A DNA stretch of 64,000 nucleotides from Spirochaetaceae bacterium (GCA_002730875.1 PCBI01000016.1:1-64000); one strand, 5' to 3'; counted from the first letter of the stretch, positions 14,920 through 26,824 are shown. Notes: generated from the sequence alone by a model not told the origin. Numbers and translations are program-made.

Positions 14920-15789
14920 ATGCTCAATGGTAAAAACATCCTTTATATAGCTTTGATTCTTCCTGGACTGCTTTTCGCCGAGGAAAACCGGGTTAAGATT
15001 ACGTCCTTCGGGCCCATGACAAAATCCGGCGTGTTCGCCTGGAATCTGATGGGTAAATCACAATCGCCGATCGCGCGAATCGAACTGAAGAGCCGCATAC
15101 TCCAGGCATCTATTAAGCCGGATGTTAAAGAGGATGGAAGCTTTGTTCATTTCCTGGAGGAAAGGCCGGACCAGGAGTTCTACTGGGTCTACTCGCCGGG
15201 CAACACAAGTTTCGATCTTCGCCTGAACATTGAATTTGAAGATGGCTCCACCGAGTCCCAGGAACTCTCTCTGTCCTTCGGGGAAAAATCCAAAACGTTG
15301 CTGGCTGCCCAGACCCCCATGTTCAGGAACCCGGTGCCCGATGAACCTCGAAAGCTTCCCTATCTGGCCCGCAACGGGAAGAGCTGGAAGATTATGAAGT
15401 GCAGCTTCATGAATGCCGCTACCTTTATATGTGAATATGTCCCTCAGTCCGATTCCATCTACGAGCCGGGCCAGCTCTACCGTTACATGCTAACCCGCGC
15501 CAGGCCGGGGATCGATCTTACCAAAATTCCAGATCGAATGAAGGCCAGTCTGGAGAATCAGGACTGCCAGGAGATCAAAATGTCGGTCCTGGAGTCCGAC
15601 GAATCTGGAATCCTGTTCGAGTGGTCCCATGCAGGCTGCAGCAATCCGCAGGTGCGGCCCACCCATGAGATTTCTCGCATGATCATCAAAGACTTCGGGG
15701 TTAAGACGTTTGGTTTCGCACAGTATGATCGACAGATTACGGCGGAAGAAAGACAGCGCATTATTGACATAATAGAAAGCGAAGACTGA
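14920..15789 (+). CDS. Secreted protein of unknown function
   Basis: From ATG 14920 the protein has 289 residues and a signal peptide (LNGKNILYIALILPGLLFAEE). The mature part is polar with beta-sandwich character: FLEERPDQEFYWVYSPGNTS, FDLRLNIEFEDGSTESQELS, MKCSFMNAATFICEYVPQSD. Cysteines are paired (about four), suggesting disulfides in the periplasm or outside. No family is recognised. The frame stays open upstream to 14821 without a better start. Confidence 0.6.
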   Translation: MLNGKNILYIALILPGLLFAEENRVKITSFGPMTKSGVFAWNLMGKSQSPIARIELKSRILQASIKPDVKEDGSFVHFLEERPDQEFYWVYSPGNTSFDLRLNIEFEDGSTESQELSLSFGEKSKTLLAAQTPMFRNPVPDEPRKLPYLARNGKSWKIMKCSFMNAATFICEYVPQSDSIYEPGQLYRYMLTRARPGIDLTKIPDRMKASLENQDCQEIKMSVLESDESGILFEWSHAGCSNPQVRPTHEISRMIIKDFGVKTFGFAQYDRQITAEERQRIIDIIESED

Positions 15790-15878
15790 GCGCCTGTGTC
15801 CCGGCCCTGATTTCTGGCGATGCGAAAAGCCGGAAAATCGGCTTGAAGACAATGTCTGCCGGGCTCCAATGACCGGTA

Positions 15879-16262
15879 ATGAAATCTCCTGCAGCAATTC
15901 TTTCAATGGACTCCTATGGAGGATTAATCGTCGGAGTCCTGACTCTGGCATTATACTCCTTCCTTACCGGATTCTACAACTGGTCTCTGGATTTTCTATT
16001 GTTCGTAGGTGTGGCCAACCTGGTTTATGGATGTTATTCAGGAATTCTTCTCTGGCGATTCAGACGCACGGGTGTCGTGTCTCTTGCTGGAGTCATTATT
16101 CTGGTCATCTTTAACAGTATCTGGGCCGGCCACTGCCTGACGCAGATCTGGTATCAGTGGGAAACCTGGACCTTTTTTGGAATCAATCATCTGGCACTGG
16201 AAGCCGCCTACGTAAGCTTTCTGGCCTTCGTGGAGTGTCGCTACGTTCTGCTCCGAGATTGA
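15879..16262 (+). CDS. Small four-helix membrane protein
   Basis: The 127-residue protein has four predicted transmembrane segments (about residues 13-32, 38-60, 66-88, 97-122) separated by short loops with RFRRTG and QIWYQWETWTF. No motif is recognised. It is preceded by 89 bp and followed by 125 bp without genes. Confidence 0.55.
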   Translation: MKSPAAILSMDSYGGLIVGVLTLALYSFLTGFYNWSLDFLLFVGVANLVYGCYSGILLWRFRRTGVVSLAGVIILVIFNSIWAGHCLTQIWYQWETWTFFGINHLALEAAYVSFLAFVECRYVLLRD

Positions 16263-16387
16263 TGATTGGTCGTTGATGTATATTAAGGCTTTCCCGTATA
16301 GGGAATCTCTGTCCAGTGTTCTCATGAATATGATTAAGTCAGAAACCAGGGGTAAGAAAACCAACATATCGCCCGAATAGGAATGAA

Positions 16388-16963
16388 ATGTATCGCCTGA
16401 GAGTCATTTCGATTATCCTCGTTATCACTGTAGGAGCGCATTGTACATCGACATACTCCCGCAACCGTTTTCGTGACCTTGCAGATATCGTAACACTAAC
16501 TATAGGCAGTTCAGTTGGCGCCAGCGTCAGAGCAGGCCCTTTAGCCGTGGGGGCGGAAATCAACGTTGGCCGATACTCGGCCGGGCTTCAGGGCGGCTAT
16601 TTCGGGACTTTCGACAGGGAAATCCCGTACATCCCCGCAGGTACATGCATTGCTTCGATTCCGGGCGGCGTGTTTTCCTCCATTTCGCATCAGCTTGTAG
16701 CACGGAAGAAGAGATTGCAATGCATTCTGGAAGGCAGGAACAAAGCGTACCGAAGAAGCAATTTTCCGCTTTATCAGTATGGCGCGGTGGGTTTCTCGGC
16801 TGGTATTCTGATAATCGGCATACGTTTCGAAATCAACTTTCTCGAAATCCTGGACCTGGGGGCAGGTCTGTTAGGATGGGATCCATTAAATGATGACGAT
16901 CCGGCAATTCGTGGCCGCCTGTTTAAGCAGGAAACGCTGGAAGAAAGGTGCAACCGAGAGTAA
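16388..16963 (+). CDS. Lipoprotein with glycine-rich repeats (paralogue of the fragment at 18.9 kb)
   Basis: The 191-residue protein has a signal peptide with lipobox VGAHC (Cys about residue 19). The mature part starts RNRFRDLADIVTLTIGSSVG, followed by glycine-rich beta strands (ASVRAGPLAVGAEINVGRYS, AGLQGGYFG) and ends in YGAVGFSAGILIIGIRFEIN plus FLEILDLGAGLLGWDPLNDD. The opening RDLxDIxT, strand-rich body and acidic tail resemble a lipoprotein family I associate with leptospires, but I cannot name it. A C-terminal fragment of a second copy lies at 18901-19176. Confidence 0.65.
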   Translation: MYRLRVISIILVITVGAHCTSTYSRNRFRDLADIVTLTIGSSVGASVRAGPLAVGAEINVGRYSAGLQGGYFGTFDREIPYIPAGTCIASIPGGVFSSISHQLVARKKRLQCILEGRNKAYRRSNFPLYQYGAVGFSAGILIIGIRFEINFLEILDLGAGLLGWDPLNDDDPAIRGRLFKQETLEERCNRE

Positions 16964-17113
16964 GGACGCGGCGGTCGAAAATGATCCTGCCAACGGAATT
17001 GGGCCCGAGCCTGTTTTCAAAACCTGGCCTTCCGTAGACGATCCTGAAGCTGCAATCAAAGCAGCACTGGCTGGATGGCATACTTCCTTATGATTCGCTA
17101 TTACAACAATCAT

Positions 17114-17773
17114 ATGAATCGACGCGCTAACGGATGCCACGGGCTCGCAAGAGTGGAGGCTGGATCGTCCGGGCCGTTAAAGGCAGGGTCAGCCAGGCAT
17201 CAGCTTGCCAGAGTAGTATCTTTCATTCTGACGATTCAGGCACTGTGGCTCATTTTTCCTTTTGCGTCCGAGCCAAAGGAACCGGCCTTCGACTTTGAGC
17301 GAATTCCTGAGGCGGATTCCCGCAAGCCGCGATATATTTCGAGCAATGACGGTACCCGTTTAGCGCTCTACAAGTATGATACGACGTCCCCGAAGTCCGT
17401 AGTTCTATTATTGCACGGGGGCGGCGCCCATGCGAATGCCGGTTACCAGCCGTTGCTGAGCGACCTGGCCACCAATGCCAGAATGCGCATTTACGCCCTG
17501 TAAAAGGATTCATTGCTAATAACGGGAATCTCGCCGGAGATGGCCCAGGCATTGACACCGTCTTCACCGGCGGAACAAATCCGAGCTTTGAAGGCTCCTG
17601 TTCATTTCTTTATTGGCGAAAAAGATCAACTCATCGACCCGCATAAGCTGATGGTTTACTATGAGGAGCTCAAGCCGTCGACGAAAGCTGACTCAAGCTT
17701 TACAGAAATTCCTGGCGCAGACCATTTGTCGATTCTGGGGGCTGGCACAACTATCTCTCGAAAAATAGACTAG
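17114..17773 (+). pseudogene. Alpha/beta hydrolase pseudogene with a central deletion
   Basis: The N-terminal part (ATG 17114) has a membrane segment, SSNDGTRLALYKYDTTSPKS, VVLLLHGGGAHANAGYQPLL (oxyanion loop HGGG), and reaches MRIYAL followed by TAA (17501-17503). In the same frame the sequence continues to a C-terminal hydrolase end: LKAPVHFFIGEKDQLIDPHK (acid residue) and FTEIPGADHLSILG (histidine). The roughly 90-100 residues in between, with the GxSxG nucleophile, are missing. The product cannot be an active hydrolase. Confidence 0.72.
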
Positions 17774-17873
17774 TCCAGGTGGCATTCGGCCATTTAGTGA
17801 GGGCGCAGAAACCTGTTGCCTGGCTGGCCTGGAGCCCATTTCGGTCGAGCACGGGTAAAGGGAAGAAAAACCA

Positions 17874-18821
17874 ATGATCAAGACAATTCACAGATTAGTA
17901 TTGACTTTGCCTATCCTCTACGCTTTGCCGGCCACAGTAATGTCGGAGTCTCCGGGACCCGGGCATCATGATGTACACTATCCGCTGAGCACTTTCAAGT
18001 ACTTCCGTCAGAATGTCGTAGTTGCCGGAAAGGATGCAGACATCAATTTTGACGCTCGATTCATTCGTTTCCGAGCCGTTGTGACCTATCTCGGCGAATA
18101 TAGACCTCTGAGCAAATCCAAGAAAGAGAAGTTTGATCTGCTGGATAACATCAATGTTCTGCACGGAAAGATACATTTTTTCAACTACGAAGTACTCATT
18201 CGCGATGAAGGCGGACGGGAATTCTGGATTCCAGCCAATCGACTGCTGGCAGAAAGGATCGATGAGGCCATAGATGAGGGTGAGGATTTTACCGCAATGC
18301 TAACCTATCTGGGTTGCTGCTACGAAGAGGATGAGCGAATTCTAAACATGAACCGGGTTGACCTGGGAAAGCCTGAAAGGATTCCCCGGCACACATGTTT
18401 TACCGACGAGCTCCTGGGAGTCAAAGTAGGGGCTGATTTTACAGAGAGTTTCGAGCAGCTGGAAGAACGGTACGGCCCGCCGTTTAGCCGTTCCCTGAAC
18501 GAGAAAAAACAGGATGTAGCGGTATTCCCAGTGGATGAAGAGACTAAAACAGCGATCTATCTGCGAAACGGGGGCCCGGAGTACGCGGACACAGTGAGTT
18601 CGATCCAACTTTCCACCTATAATCAGGGCGAAATGAAATTCTACAAGGACCTGCACCTGGGAGCCACAAAACAGGAGGCAGAAGCGATTCTGGGGACTCC
18701 ACTATCTGTCAGGACGGACACAAAATTTCCCATACTCTATCAGAAAGGATCTTACTGTTCCTTCGAAATGAAGGATGGCAAAATATTCTCAGTCTTCGTT
18801 TCGGAGGACCCTCATTACTGA
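17874..18821 (+). CDS. Secreted protein with a BamE/SmpA-like C-terminal motif
   Basis: The 315-residue protein has an N-terminal signal peptide (LVLTLPILYALPATVMSES). ATG 17874 is preceded by AAGGGAAG (17858-17865). Two segments resemble the BamE/SmpA pattern (LGVKVGADFTESFEQLEERYG, shown in part, and LHLGATKQEAEAILGTP), which is common in envelope proteins. The middle contains LTYLGCCYEEDERILNMNRV. A periplasmic function is likely; the substrate or partner is not known. Not obviously coupled to its neighbours, which are both broken genes. Confidence 0.62.
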   Translation: MIKTIHRLVLTLPILYALPATVMSESPGPGHHDVHYPLSTFKYFRQNVVVAGKDADINFDARFIRFRAVVTYLGEYRPLSKSKKEKFDLLDNINVLHGKIHFFNYEVLIRDEGGREFWIPANRLLAERIDEAIDEGEDFTAMLTYLGCCYEEDERILNMNRVDLGKPERIPRHTCFTDELLGVKVGADFTESFEQLEERYGPPFSRSLNEKKQDVAVFPVDEETKTAIYLRNGGPEYADTVSSIQLSTYNQGEMKFYKDLHLGATKQEAEAILGTPLSVRTDTKFPILYQKGSYCSFEMKDGKIFSVFVSEDPHY

Positions 18822-18900
18822 GAGCCGAAAGTCGGATCTTTCCGGGACTCACCACGCCGGAGGTCTCACACGCAGATTGCACAGTTTCGCTACTCTATGA

Positions 18901-19176
18901 GATTTCGCAAAACAGACAACGGTAGCCCATTATTGCATCGTCCCGCCGGGAATCGGGCTCGGCGAATGGCCGCCGCATCGCCCTGGCGCGGTGGGTATCT
19001 CGGCAGGGCTATTCCTATTTTCATTTCGCATAGAAGCCAATTTCATCGAAGCTCTGGACTTTGCCGTTGGTATTCTGGGTCTGGATCTACTGGACGATGA
19101 TGATTGGTCCAAAGAGGCGGGTTTGTTCGAAACTCCGTCCCCGGGAAGCGATTGCGAAGATTACGGCGAAGATTAG
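18901..19176 (+). pseudogene. C-terminal fragment of a lipoprotein related to the one at 16.4 kb
   Basis: The open frame has no usable start and reads HYCIVPPGIGLGEWPPHRPG, then AVGISAGLFLFSFRIEANFI, EALDFAVGILGLDLLDDDDW and an acidic tail to TAG. This matches the C-terminal third of the 16388-16963 product (AVGFSAGILIIGIRFEINFL / EILDLGAGLLGWDPLNDDD). The N-terminal signal and glycine-rich body are missing. It is a decayed second copy flanking the same gene block. Confidence 0.65.
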
Positions 19177-19300
19177 GTTTTTTTGCGACCATCTGTTGTA
19201 TGCACAAACAACTTAAGACCCACGCCAGGCCGCTAGAGAGCGATCTTTTTCGACGAATTCCATGGCGCCAGAAGTCCATTGTAGGAGGTCTACAGGGAAT

Positions 19301-19334
19301 AAAAAAGCCCGCCTCTTGCGAGACGGGCTCTTTT
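19301..19334 (-). terminator. Rho-independent terminator of the phasin gene
   Basis: Read on the minus strand: stem AGCCCGTCTC, loop GCAA, stem GAGGCGGGCT, then six T residues. It lies 54 bp after the phasin stop. A-rich sequence on the other side makes it weakly bidirectional. Confidence 0.8.
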
Positions 19335-19387
19335 ACCGATGGTAGCGTTCTGGCCTTTGGCCAACGCCTTCGAGTCATACCGGCTAC

Positions 19388-19834
19388 TTAAACTCCTGGA
19401 GTAGGTGCAGCAGGCTTGCGCGGCGCCGAAGCAGGCTTGGCCTGTCCTCCGCTGGGCTGCCCTGCAATATTGCCGGCCTTCTCCTGAATCAATTTGGAAA
19501 GCTCATCCATTTTGGTGTTCAGATCGGCAATTCGCTCTTCGCCTACGAAGCTCTTGATTTGCTCGAATACTTGAGAGTAATTCTTCTGCGCTTCTTCAAT
19601 GATGGCTTTCAGGTTTCCCTCTGCCTTCTCTGAAACATCTTTCACTCCCTTCAAGGTTTGATCCAGACTGTTTCGTAGTTTCACTGCAGTTTCGGAACTG
19701 TCCTGAGCACCTTTGCTCTTCAGATCCTCAAAAGACTTCTGTAGAGTGGACAGAAAACCCTGAAGATTCTCTTCCCCCGCTTTGTATAGTCCAATACCTG
19801 CGTTCACCAGATCCTGTAATTGCTTGTTATCCAT
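19388..19834 (-). CDS. Phasin-like coiled-coil protein
   Basis: The 148-residue protein is almost wholly helical with heptad character from residue 1 to 115 (LVNAGIGLYKAGEENLQGFL, SLDQTLKGVKDVSEKAEGNL, IEEAQKNYSQVFEQIKSFVG), then a low-complexity Ala/Pro/Lys tail. This is the layout of phasins (PhaF/PhaI type), small proteins that coat polyhydroxyalkanoate granules; related stand-alone proteins occur in leptospires where the role is less clear. The start is secured by a strong GGAGG 6 bp upstream of ATG, and a rho-independent terminator follows the gene. It is transcribed divergently from the dksA-like gene. Confidence 0.72.
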   Translation of the reverse strand: MDNKQLQDLVNAGIGLYKAGEENLQGFLSTLQKSFEDLKSKGAQDSSETAVKLRNSLDQTLKGVKDVSEKAEGNLKAIIEEAQKNYSQVFEQIKSFVGEERIADLNTKMDELSKLIQEKAGNIAGQPSGGQAKPASAPRKPAAPTPGV

Positions 19835-20225
19835 TTTGCCCTCCTGTTAGCGATTTAGTGCGTTGCACCAAATCATAATGCGCCGCACAATCTGTCAAAT
19901 GAATTTTATACAGTTCGGTAGAATTTTCACTCCCCGGTCTGAAATTCTCGCCGGCATTGCTCATTGGCGAGAATTCAGGAGAAGAATTCGGGGAAATAGC
20001 TCGGAGAGCAGTGTTTGCAGAGACTGCGGTAGCCCTGTGTAGGCTGGAATAAGGCCCGTTCTAACGAGCGCAATTGCTGCTTTTTTGCAGAAAAAACTTT
20101 ACGGTTGGATTGTTGCATCGTTTATGACGGGTTTTTCCCGTCCATAGGAACCAGGGAAACGAAGCAAAGGACTATCCGATTAATGCATCGGTTCCTATAC
20201 TGTGGCGGAAAGCAAAGGAACAAAT
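19835..20225. promoter_or_regulatory. Divergent promoter region between phasin and dksA-like genes, with inverted repeats
   Basis: A 391-bp gene-free stretch. It holds the hairpin GACGGG-TTTTT-CCCGTC (20126-20142) and the perfect 9-bp inverted pair ATAGGAACC (20144-20152) / GGTTCCTAT (20190-20198) just before the dksA-like gene. The second pair could fold in the dksA leader RNA. No clear -10/-35 pair could be fixed by eye. Confidence 0.35.
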
Positions 20226-20603
20226 ATGGATAAAAAGAAGCTGGCAAAGTACAAAGAGATGTTGCTCAAGTCTAAAGCTGAAATCTTGCACGAGATTGAG
20301 TTCGAGAATGAGAATATCATGTACAGCGAGCAAGGCGACCTGGTCGACATCGCCGATGTGGTGATCAACAACGAGATCATGAACCGACTGTCCGATATGG
20401 ACTTCGAGAAGATCAAGCTCATTGACCGGGCCCTGGAGAAAATCGAAGACGGTAGCTACGGAGTCTGTGAAGGCACAGGGAAAGCCATTCCGGAAGCTCG
20501 GCTGAACGCCATCCCATGGACCCCCTACACGGTGGAACATGCCGAACAGGTGGAGAAGCAGAAGAAAAAGGCCGCTCAGATAGAAAGCCAGGAACCAAAG
20601 TAA
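20226..20603 (+). CDS. DksA/TraR family regulator with degenerate zinc finger
   Basis: The 125-residue protein has the DksA coiled-coil body (KLAKYKEMLLKSKAEILHEI, ending in DMDFEKIKLIDRALEKIEDG) and the family motif YGVCEGTGKAIPEARLNAIP. In zinc-binding members this is CxxC...CxxC; here only the first Cys remains and the others are Thr, Thr/Val and His/Ala, so no C4 finger can form. DksA proteins enter the RNA polymerase secondary channel and tune transcription, often with ppGpp. ATG 20226 is favoured over the GTG at 20202 because AAGGAA lies 6 bp upstream. Confidence 0.82.
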   Translation: MDKKKLAKYKEMLLKSKAEILHEIEFENENIMYSEQGDLVDIADVVINNEIMNRLSDMDFEKIKLIDRALEKIEDGSYGVCEGTGKAIPEARLNAIPWTPYTVEHAEQVEKQKKKAAQIESQEPK

Positions 20604-20730
20604 CCGCTTCCCGGCGCCCATTCCCCTCGGGCGGGGACACCCGCCCATTCCATCCCCCTCTCCAGAAATCTATGAGTCGCATCCCGCTTAAGGGCCGTTC
20701 TCCGCTAAGAAATGGGCGGATAATGGATGA

Positions 20731-22736
<2,006 letters not shown>

Positions 22737-22737
<1 letters not shown>

Positions 22738-25331
22738 TGCCCAAGAGCAACGACCCACTGGATACTCCGGTAATGCGACAGTATCTGGACATGAAGTCCA
22801 GGTACCCGGATTGTATTCTGTTCTTCCGCATGGGGGACTTCTACGAGATGTTCCTTGACGATGCGAAGAAGGCTGCTCCCATAATGGACATTGCCCTCAC
22901 CCGCCGTCAGGGGGATGTGCCCATGGCCGGCGTTCCCTACCATAGCGTAGACACCTATCTGGCCCGGCTCGTAAATGCCGGCCTGCGCGTGGCCATAGCC
23001 GAGCAGAAACAGGATCCGGAAAACCCCAAACTAATGCAGCGCCAGGTGGTGCGTATTCTATCTCCGGGCACTCTTCTCGAAGAGGGACTCCTGCCCGGCG
23101 GAAACGCCAACTATCTAATGGCGCTGACGTTCAACGAAGATCGATGCGGCATCGCCCTGGCCGACATTTCCACCGGGGATTTCTTCTGTTACGAAACCCT
23201 GGCCGCCAACCAGCTAAATGGAATGGGGCCCGGGGATTTCATTGCCCGCTATCAACCAGGGGAAATCCTGCTGGCTTCTGATCGCCGGCAGGCTCTGGAC
23301 GGATTACGCGACGAAATCAAACAGCGCATACGTCCTCAGGAATCGTACAAAGCATCGATCTCCGAAGGAATTCGTCAGATCGAAAGTCGCTATCAGGCAA
23401 AGATCGAGGGTCTGGGCTTCCAACGGGACTCCCTGGCCGCCGGGGCCGTATCGCTCATTTTGCATTACATCGCCGAAGCTTTTCCTTCCCGCCCTCCTCA
23501 CTTGAAAGCGCCGGTACTTCGGGCGCCGGCGGCGGACTCCCTCATCCTGGACGAAAAAACCATACGCAATCTGGAGCTCGTGGAAAACCGAAACTCCGGA
23601 GCAACGCTTCTAAGCGTAATCGATGCAACCCGTGGGGCGCCCGGAAAAAGAGCGCTGCGAAAGAGACTGCTTTCCCCTTTTCGTTCGGTGGCGGAGATAG
23701 AGCAGTCGCAGAAGGCTGTCCGATCTCTCATTGACGGAGCCTCGCTGCCTTCGCTTTGCGACCAATTGGATCGAATCAGCGACCTGGAACGCATTTTGGG
23801 AAGAATGGAAAGCGGCAAGGTTACTCCCAGAGATTTTAGAAACATAATTCAGAGTATCCAGGCCGCCAGAAGCATTCAAGAGCAATTGGATTCGAACAGC
23901 GGGCTGGCAAACCTGCGAAATCGAGCGCCAGTGGCTGTAGATTCTTCGCTACAAGAATTGGCGGCATGGCTGGATGCCAACCTTCAGGAAGAACTGCCTG
24001 CCGTGTTTGGCAATGGACCGCTACTGAAAGAGGGCGTAGACAGCGAATTGGATGAAGCCCGGAAAGCTCGCACGGATGGGGCGCGGTGGATCCTGGAACT
24101 GGAATCCGCCGAGAAGAAGCGCACCGGTATCGCTTCCATGAAGATCAAATACAACCGTGTATCCGGCTACTTCATAGAGATCCCTAAATCCCAGGCAGCT
24201 CAGGCGCCGGAAGACTACGAAAGAAAGCAAACCCTGGTCAATGCCGAACGTTTCACCTTCGCGCCCCTAAAAGAGCTGGAACGTAAAATTCTTTCGGCCG
24301 ACGAAACTATTTCTCAGATCGAACAACGATACCTGGACGAACTCACGGAAAAGATTCTTGCGCAGTCCGGAAACATTCGCGAGCTCATGCAATCCATTTC
24401 CGAACTGGATGTTTGTCAGAGTCTGGCTACTATCGCCCGCCACCGTAACTGGTGTTTGCCGGATATCGCTGCCGATGGTAGCCTGGAGATTCGCGGCGGT
24501 AGGCACCCGGTGGTAGAAAAGCATCTACCTTCGGGCGAACAGTTCATTCCCAACGACACCTACCTGGACCAGGACCGGCAGAGCTTTGCCCTGATTACCG
24601 GGCCCAACATGGCGGGTAAATCCACCTACATTCGCCAGGTAGCGATTATCCAGATTCTGTTTCAGATGGGCGCCTTTGTTCCGGCCAGTAGCGCTCGGCT
24701 GAGCCCGGCAGACCGGGTGTTTACCCGCATCGGCGCCGGCGACGATCTAAGCCGTGGGGAATCCACTTTCTTTGTAGAAATGCTGGAAACGGCATCGATC
24801 TTGAATCAGCATACAAAGGATTCGCTGATCATTATGGATGAGATTGGTCGCGGCACATCGACCTACGATGGACTGGCCATTGCGCGAAGCGTAGCCGAGT
24901 ATCTCACCGAAAGAGAGCAAAGACCTCGTTGCCTTTTTGCCACCCATTATCATGAGCTCACTGATCTTGCGGATCGGCCGGGCATCTTCAACCTTACCGT
25001 GCAGGTAGAAGAACACGACGGAAAAGTAATCTTTCTGCGAAAAGTAATCCCCGGCAACGCCGATCGTTCCTACGGAATCCACGTGGCCCGGTTGGCGGGT
25101 ATACCATCGTCGGTGCTTCATCGAGCCGAAGGCATCCTGGCTGACCTGGAAAACCATAGCCTGCAGGTGCGGAAGAAAACCCTGGAGACGGAGCAAAGAA
25201 GCGCAGGAAAGTCCGACGCCGAAAAAACCAGGGGCGAGGAAAGGCCGTCCAGGTCAAAGGCCAGCCGAAGCGCTGCTGGTTCCGAAGCGAGTTCCGAAGA
25301 GCCTGAATCGGAGCAAATGGGCCTTTTCTAA
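22737..25331 (+). CDS. mutS: DNA mismatch repair protein MutS
   Basis: The 864-residue protein begins at a GTG whose first base is the last base of the gyrB stop. The mismatch-binding domain shows FFRMGDFYEMF (Phe-X-Glu wedge) near residues 30-40. The ATPase domain has TGPNMAGKSTYIRQ (Walker A), DDLSRGESTFFVEMLETA, IIMDEIGRGTSTYDG (Walker B) and FATHYHEL. The C-terminus is a charged low-complexity tail ending in QMGLF, a good beta-clamp-binding motif. MutS recognises mismatches and recruits MutL. Placement directly after gyrB implies co-expression. Confidence 0.96.
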
Positions 25332-25467
25332 CTTGTCCGCGAGCCCGACCTCGGGACCGGCCCCGGGGAAAACTAGCCTGAAAATCGGATCAGATGTCCG
25401 GCCGCTTTTTTTTGCTTTTCGGCACAGGGGCCCCGTTTAGAATTCTGCATCTGTTCGGGAGGCATCT

Positions 25468-26724
25468 ATGGCGATTACGAAGAAAGGACTGGGCTGGGAG
25501 CTACTACAATCCTGGCATATCTTGCTGACTCTGGTTCCCATGGGTCTTACCGGTTGGCTGGCCTTTCTTTATCAGTCCCTCAGGGCCCGCAAAATCAAGT
25601 GGTTTCTGGCGGCGGCTGTGTATCTGGCCTTTGTTGCCGGCTTTTTCTATCTCACCGAACAACCCTATCCAGGGATGGAAGATGGGGCCGAACGTCCCGG
25701 TCATCTGATGTGGCCTATTCTCGGCCTGGTAGCTGCCGCCTGGATCATTCCTATAATACATGCGCTGATTTCTCGAAAGGAGTATCTGCTGATTCTGGAA
25801 GCGCGCGGCGAAGCCAGCGATCAAAAAGGCGATCTGCTGCGAGCGGAGATTCAGTCCAAATACAAGGTATCGGACAACAAGATCGACGATACGCTGGTTC
25901 AATACAAAGAAGACGATTTAAGCGTCAAGGTATGTCGCCTGATCTGCAACACCTTTCCGTTTTCGCCGGATTTTGAGTACTACTTCAGCGTTGAGGGCGC
26001 GGTTAAGCGGCTGGATGCATCGGCGAGTCCACAGACCATCGCCAGGGCCAAAGAACTGGCCAAAGGCGACGATATGGTGCGCGCCGTAAAGGTGGCGTCC
26101 GCAGTGGATATTGCCGACGGCGGTCTGGGGGTTTTCACCGGAATCAAGAATGCGTACGATCATATCAAAAAGAAGGAAGGAATTCGCACCTTCGAGGCGG
26201 ATCCGCAGCAGGCGGCGGATGCTGGCATCAAGGCCATGACCATCGCCTATTTGATCGGAGATCTTTTCCCCGGTTCCATTCCGGAAAAGGTCCAAAGATT
26301 CTTTGAAACCCGGGCCGGTCAGGAAATGGCCGTGTATTTCGCAGGCGCGGAGATCGCTCTGCCCTTTACCGACAACCTGCTGGAAGGAGCCGGTAACTGG
26401 CTCAACCAGCTCCTAAATCAACAGGGCGATGCCGCAGAGAAGAAATTCGCGGAGTTCGCCGGCCAGGGTTCCATTTCCGAGGTAAAACAGATTCTTCAGA
26501 CATTTGGCGAAACCATGGACCGTACCCTGGTTCAGGTTAAGGGCTATCTGGATCCGTTCATGGATCGAGTTCAGGGTTCCCTGCCGGGCATTATGAATGC
26601 TGCGGACTCGGTAACCGGCGGCGCCGCAACAGCTCTGGATATGCTACCGATCTGGAAATTGCTGGGATCCCGGGTGGCCGCCGAAGCCTGTGCGTTACGG
26701 GCCATCCGCGGCTGGGACGACTAG
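25468..26724 (+). CDS. Membrane-anchored protein of unknown function
   Basis: The 418-residue protein starts after a strong GGGAGG. It has three hydrophobic segments in the first 110 residues (about 16-35, 43-62 and 83-103). A long soluble, mostly helical part follows: RAEIQSKYKVSDNKIDDTLV, IARAKELAKGDDMVRAVKVA, SAVDIADGGLGVFTGIKNAY, and a final region with amphipathic helices around LNQLLNQQGDAAEKKFAEF. I recognise no family. It sits between mutS and a convergent gene, with a hairpin terminator candidate after it. Confidence 0.65.
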   Translation: MAITKKGLGWELLQSWHILLTLVPMGLTGWLAFLYQSLRARKIKWFLAAAVYLAFVAGFFYLTEQPYPGMEDGAERPGHLMWPILGLVAAAWIIPIIHALISRKEYLLILEARGEASDQKGDLLRAEIQSKYKVSDNKIDDTLVQYKEDDLSVKVCRLICNTFPFSPDFEYYFSVEGAVKRLDASASPQTIARAKELAKGDDMVRAVKVASAVDIADGGLGVFTGIKNAYDHIKKKEGIRTFEADPQQAADAGIKAMTIAYLIGDLFPGSIPEKVQRFFETRAGQEMAVYFAGAEIALPFTDNLLEGAGNWLNQLLNQQGDAAEKKFAEFAGQGSISEVKQILQTFGETMDRTLVQVKGYLDPFMDRVQGSLPGIMNAADSVTGGAATALDMLPIWKLLGSRVAAEACALRAIRGWDD

Positions 26725-26824
26725 AAGTTAAAGGTACCCGGCATAGACTCGCGGAATAGACGGCAGGTTAAGGGCAGCGGCCTGGACCCGAAGTCTAAAC
26801 TGCAAAGTCAAGGCCAGAAGCCGT

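Noticed and set aside
16890-17093. Possible 67-residue gene behind the lipoprotein
   Set aside because: It overlaps the lipoprotein gene's end and shows no start signal; only its last 40 residues look protein-like.
25335-25430. GC-rich stretch with T8 after mutS as a terminator
   Set aside because: No adequate stem precedes the T-run (GTCCGGCCGC has only a short self-complement), so support is too weak.
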